Assembly (NCBI GenBank): GCA_047606825.1
Contig: JASGDY010000044.1
Location: 1-24,401, forward strand
Source of the DNA: Rhizosphaericola sp047606825
GTDB taxonomy: Bacteria > Bacteroidota > Bacteroidia > Chitinophagales > Chitinophagaceae
DNA: 24,401 nucleotides
Reading direction: 5' to 3'
Under the pieces are notes generated by a model, which worked only from the letters and a program-made list of their open reading frames with translations, made no database searches and was not told the origin of the DNA. How positions within the stretch are numbered: the first letter of the stretch is position 1; each line of letters starts with the position of its first letter. Below, piece by piece: positions 24,210 through 24,401 of the stretch. A program made the position numbers and the translations under genes.

Positions 24210-24284
24210 TTAGCAAAAGAGAGCCGATTCACTATACTGTACGCTGCATAAAAATGTGCAATGCTCTCGGAGTCTGTTTGTGCT

Positions 24285-24388
24285 GTTCGGGATTTGCAAT
24301 CCCGAACGCTTATCCGTGCATTTGCAATGCACTGCTATTTGCGGATTGCAAATCCGCCGATACGGCTTCAGGATTACAAATCCTGAAG
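24285..24388. repeat. Array of four short hairpins with a shared ATT-nnn-AAT tip
   Basis: Four hairpins follow each other: 24285-24307 (GTTCGGGATT tgc), 24316-24332 (GTGCATT tgc), 24341-24357 (GCGGATT gca) and 24366-24388 (CTTCAGGATT aca). Each has a perfect stem of 7-10 bp, a 3-nt loop and an ATT/AAT pair closing it, while the outer stem bases differ. No gene is visible from 23981 to the window end. Confidence 0.85.
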
Positions 24389-24401
24389 AGCGGAGTAATA
24401 A

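Noticed and set aside
24285..24388. Hairpin array considered as a CRISPR-like array
   Set aside because: There are no identical repeats with unique spacers and no cas genes; units are palindromes of differing sequence.

Overview
The window looks like a chromosomal segment of a member of the Bacteroidota, probably near Chitinophagales or Sphingobacteriales (family placement is inference). Support comes from a SusC/SusD pair, Bacteroidota-type promoters (TTTG, about 19 bp, TAnnTTTG), CarboxypepD_reg-type TonB receptors and starts with A-rich rather than strong Shine-Dalgarno leaders. There are no RNA genes and no CRISPR array.

Region 1 (1-7.9 kb) is an A/T-rich accessory island. It begins inside an IS1-type transposase and then carries a compact plus-strand operon (379-6687). 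In order this encodes a DndC-type sulfurtransferase, a PIN-GNAT-EVE fusion, an ASCH protein, a phosphorothioate-DNA-binding HNH nuclease (SBD-HNH), a ParB-fold protein split by a frameshift at CTT-TGA, and a nuclease-like protein of unknown family. A convergent cysteine desulfurase of the IscS/DndA type ends on an overlapping stop codon. No dndB, dndD or dndE is visible, although genes left of the window cannot be seen. The set suggests a sulfur-based nucleic-acid modification or defence system that differs from canonical dndABCDE and sspABCD. This is the strongest candidate for something undescribed.

Region 2 (8.0-9.2 kb) is a gene graveyard: a UPF0158-type gene broken by two frameshifts and a pRiA4b ORF-3-like gene broken by frameshifts and a stop.

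Region 3 (9.2-15.7 kb) has higher GC and looks like resident chromosome. It holds an exported MBL-fold hydrolase, a bidirectional terminator, and a SusC/SusD pair with no CAZyme beside it. The pair has a near-consensus promoter and a leader of about 350 nt carrying three overlapping palindromes.

Region 4 (15.8-21.5 kb, minus strand) reads DUF3500 lipoprotein, HupE/UreJ-like membrane protein, short His-rich exported protein, TonB-dependent receptor. This looks like a metal-uptake or metal-handling locus. An inverted repeat overlaps its likely promoter, and two tandem repeats lie just before the first start codon.

Region 5 (21.8-24.4 kb) holds a siroheme/4Fe-4S sulfite (or nitrite) reductase with a long helical C-terminal extension, followed by a terminator and a gene-free tail packed with six hairpins. 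One of these is a perfect version of a decayed palindrome found at 18.1 kb.
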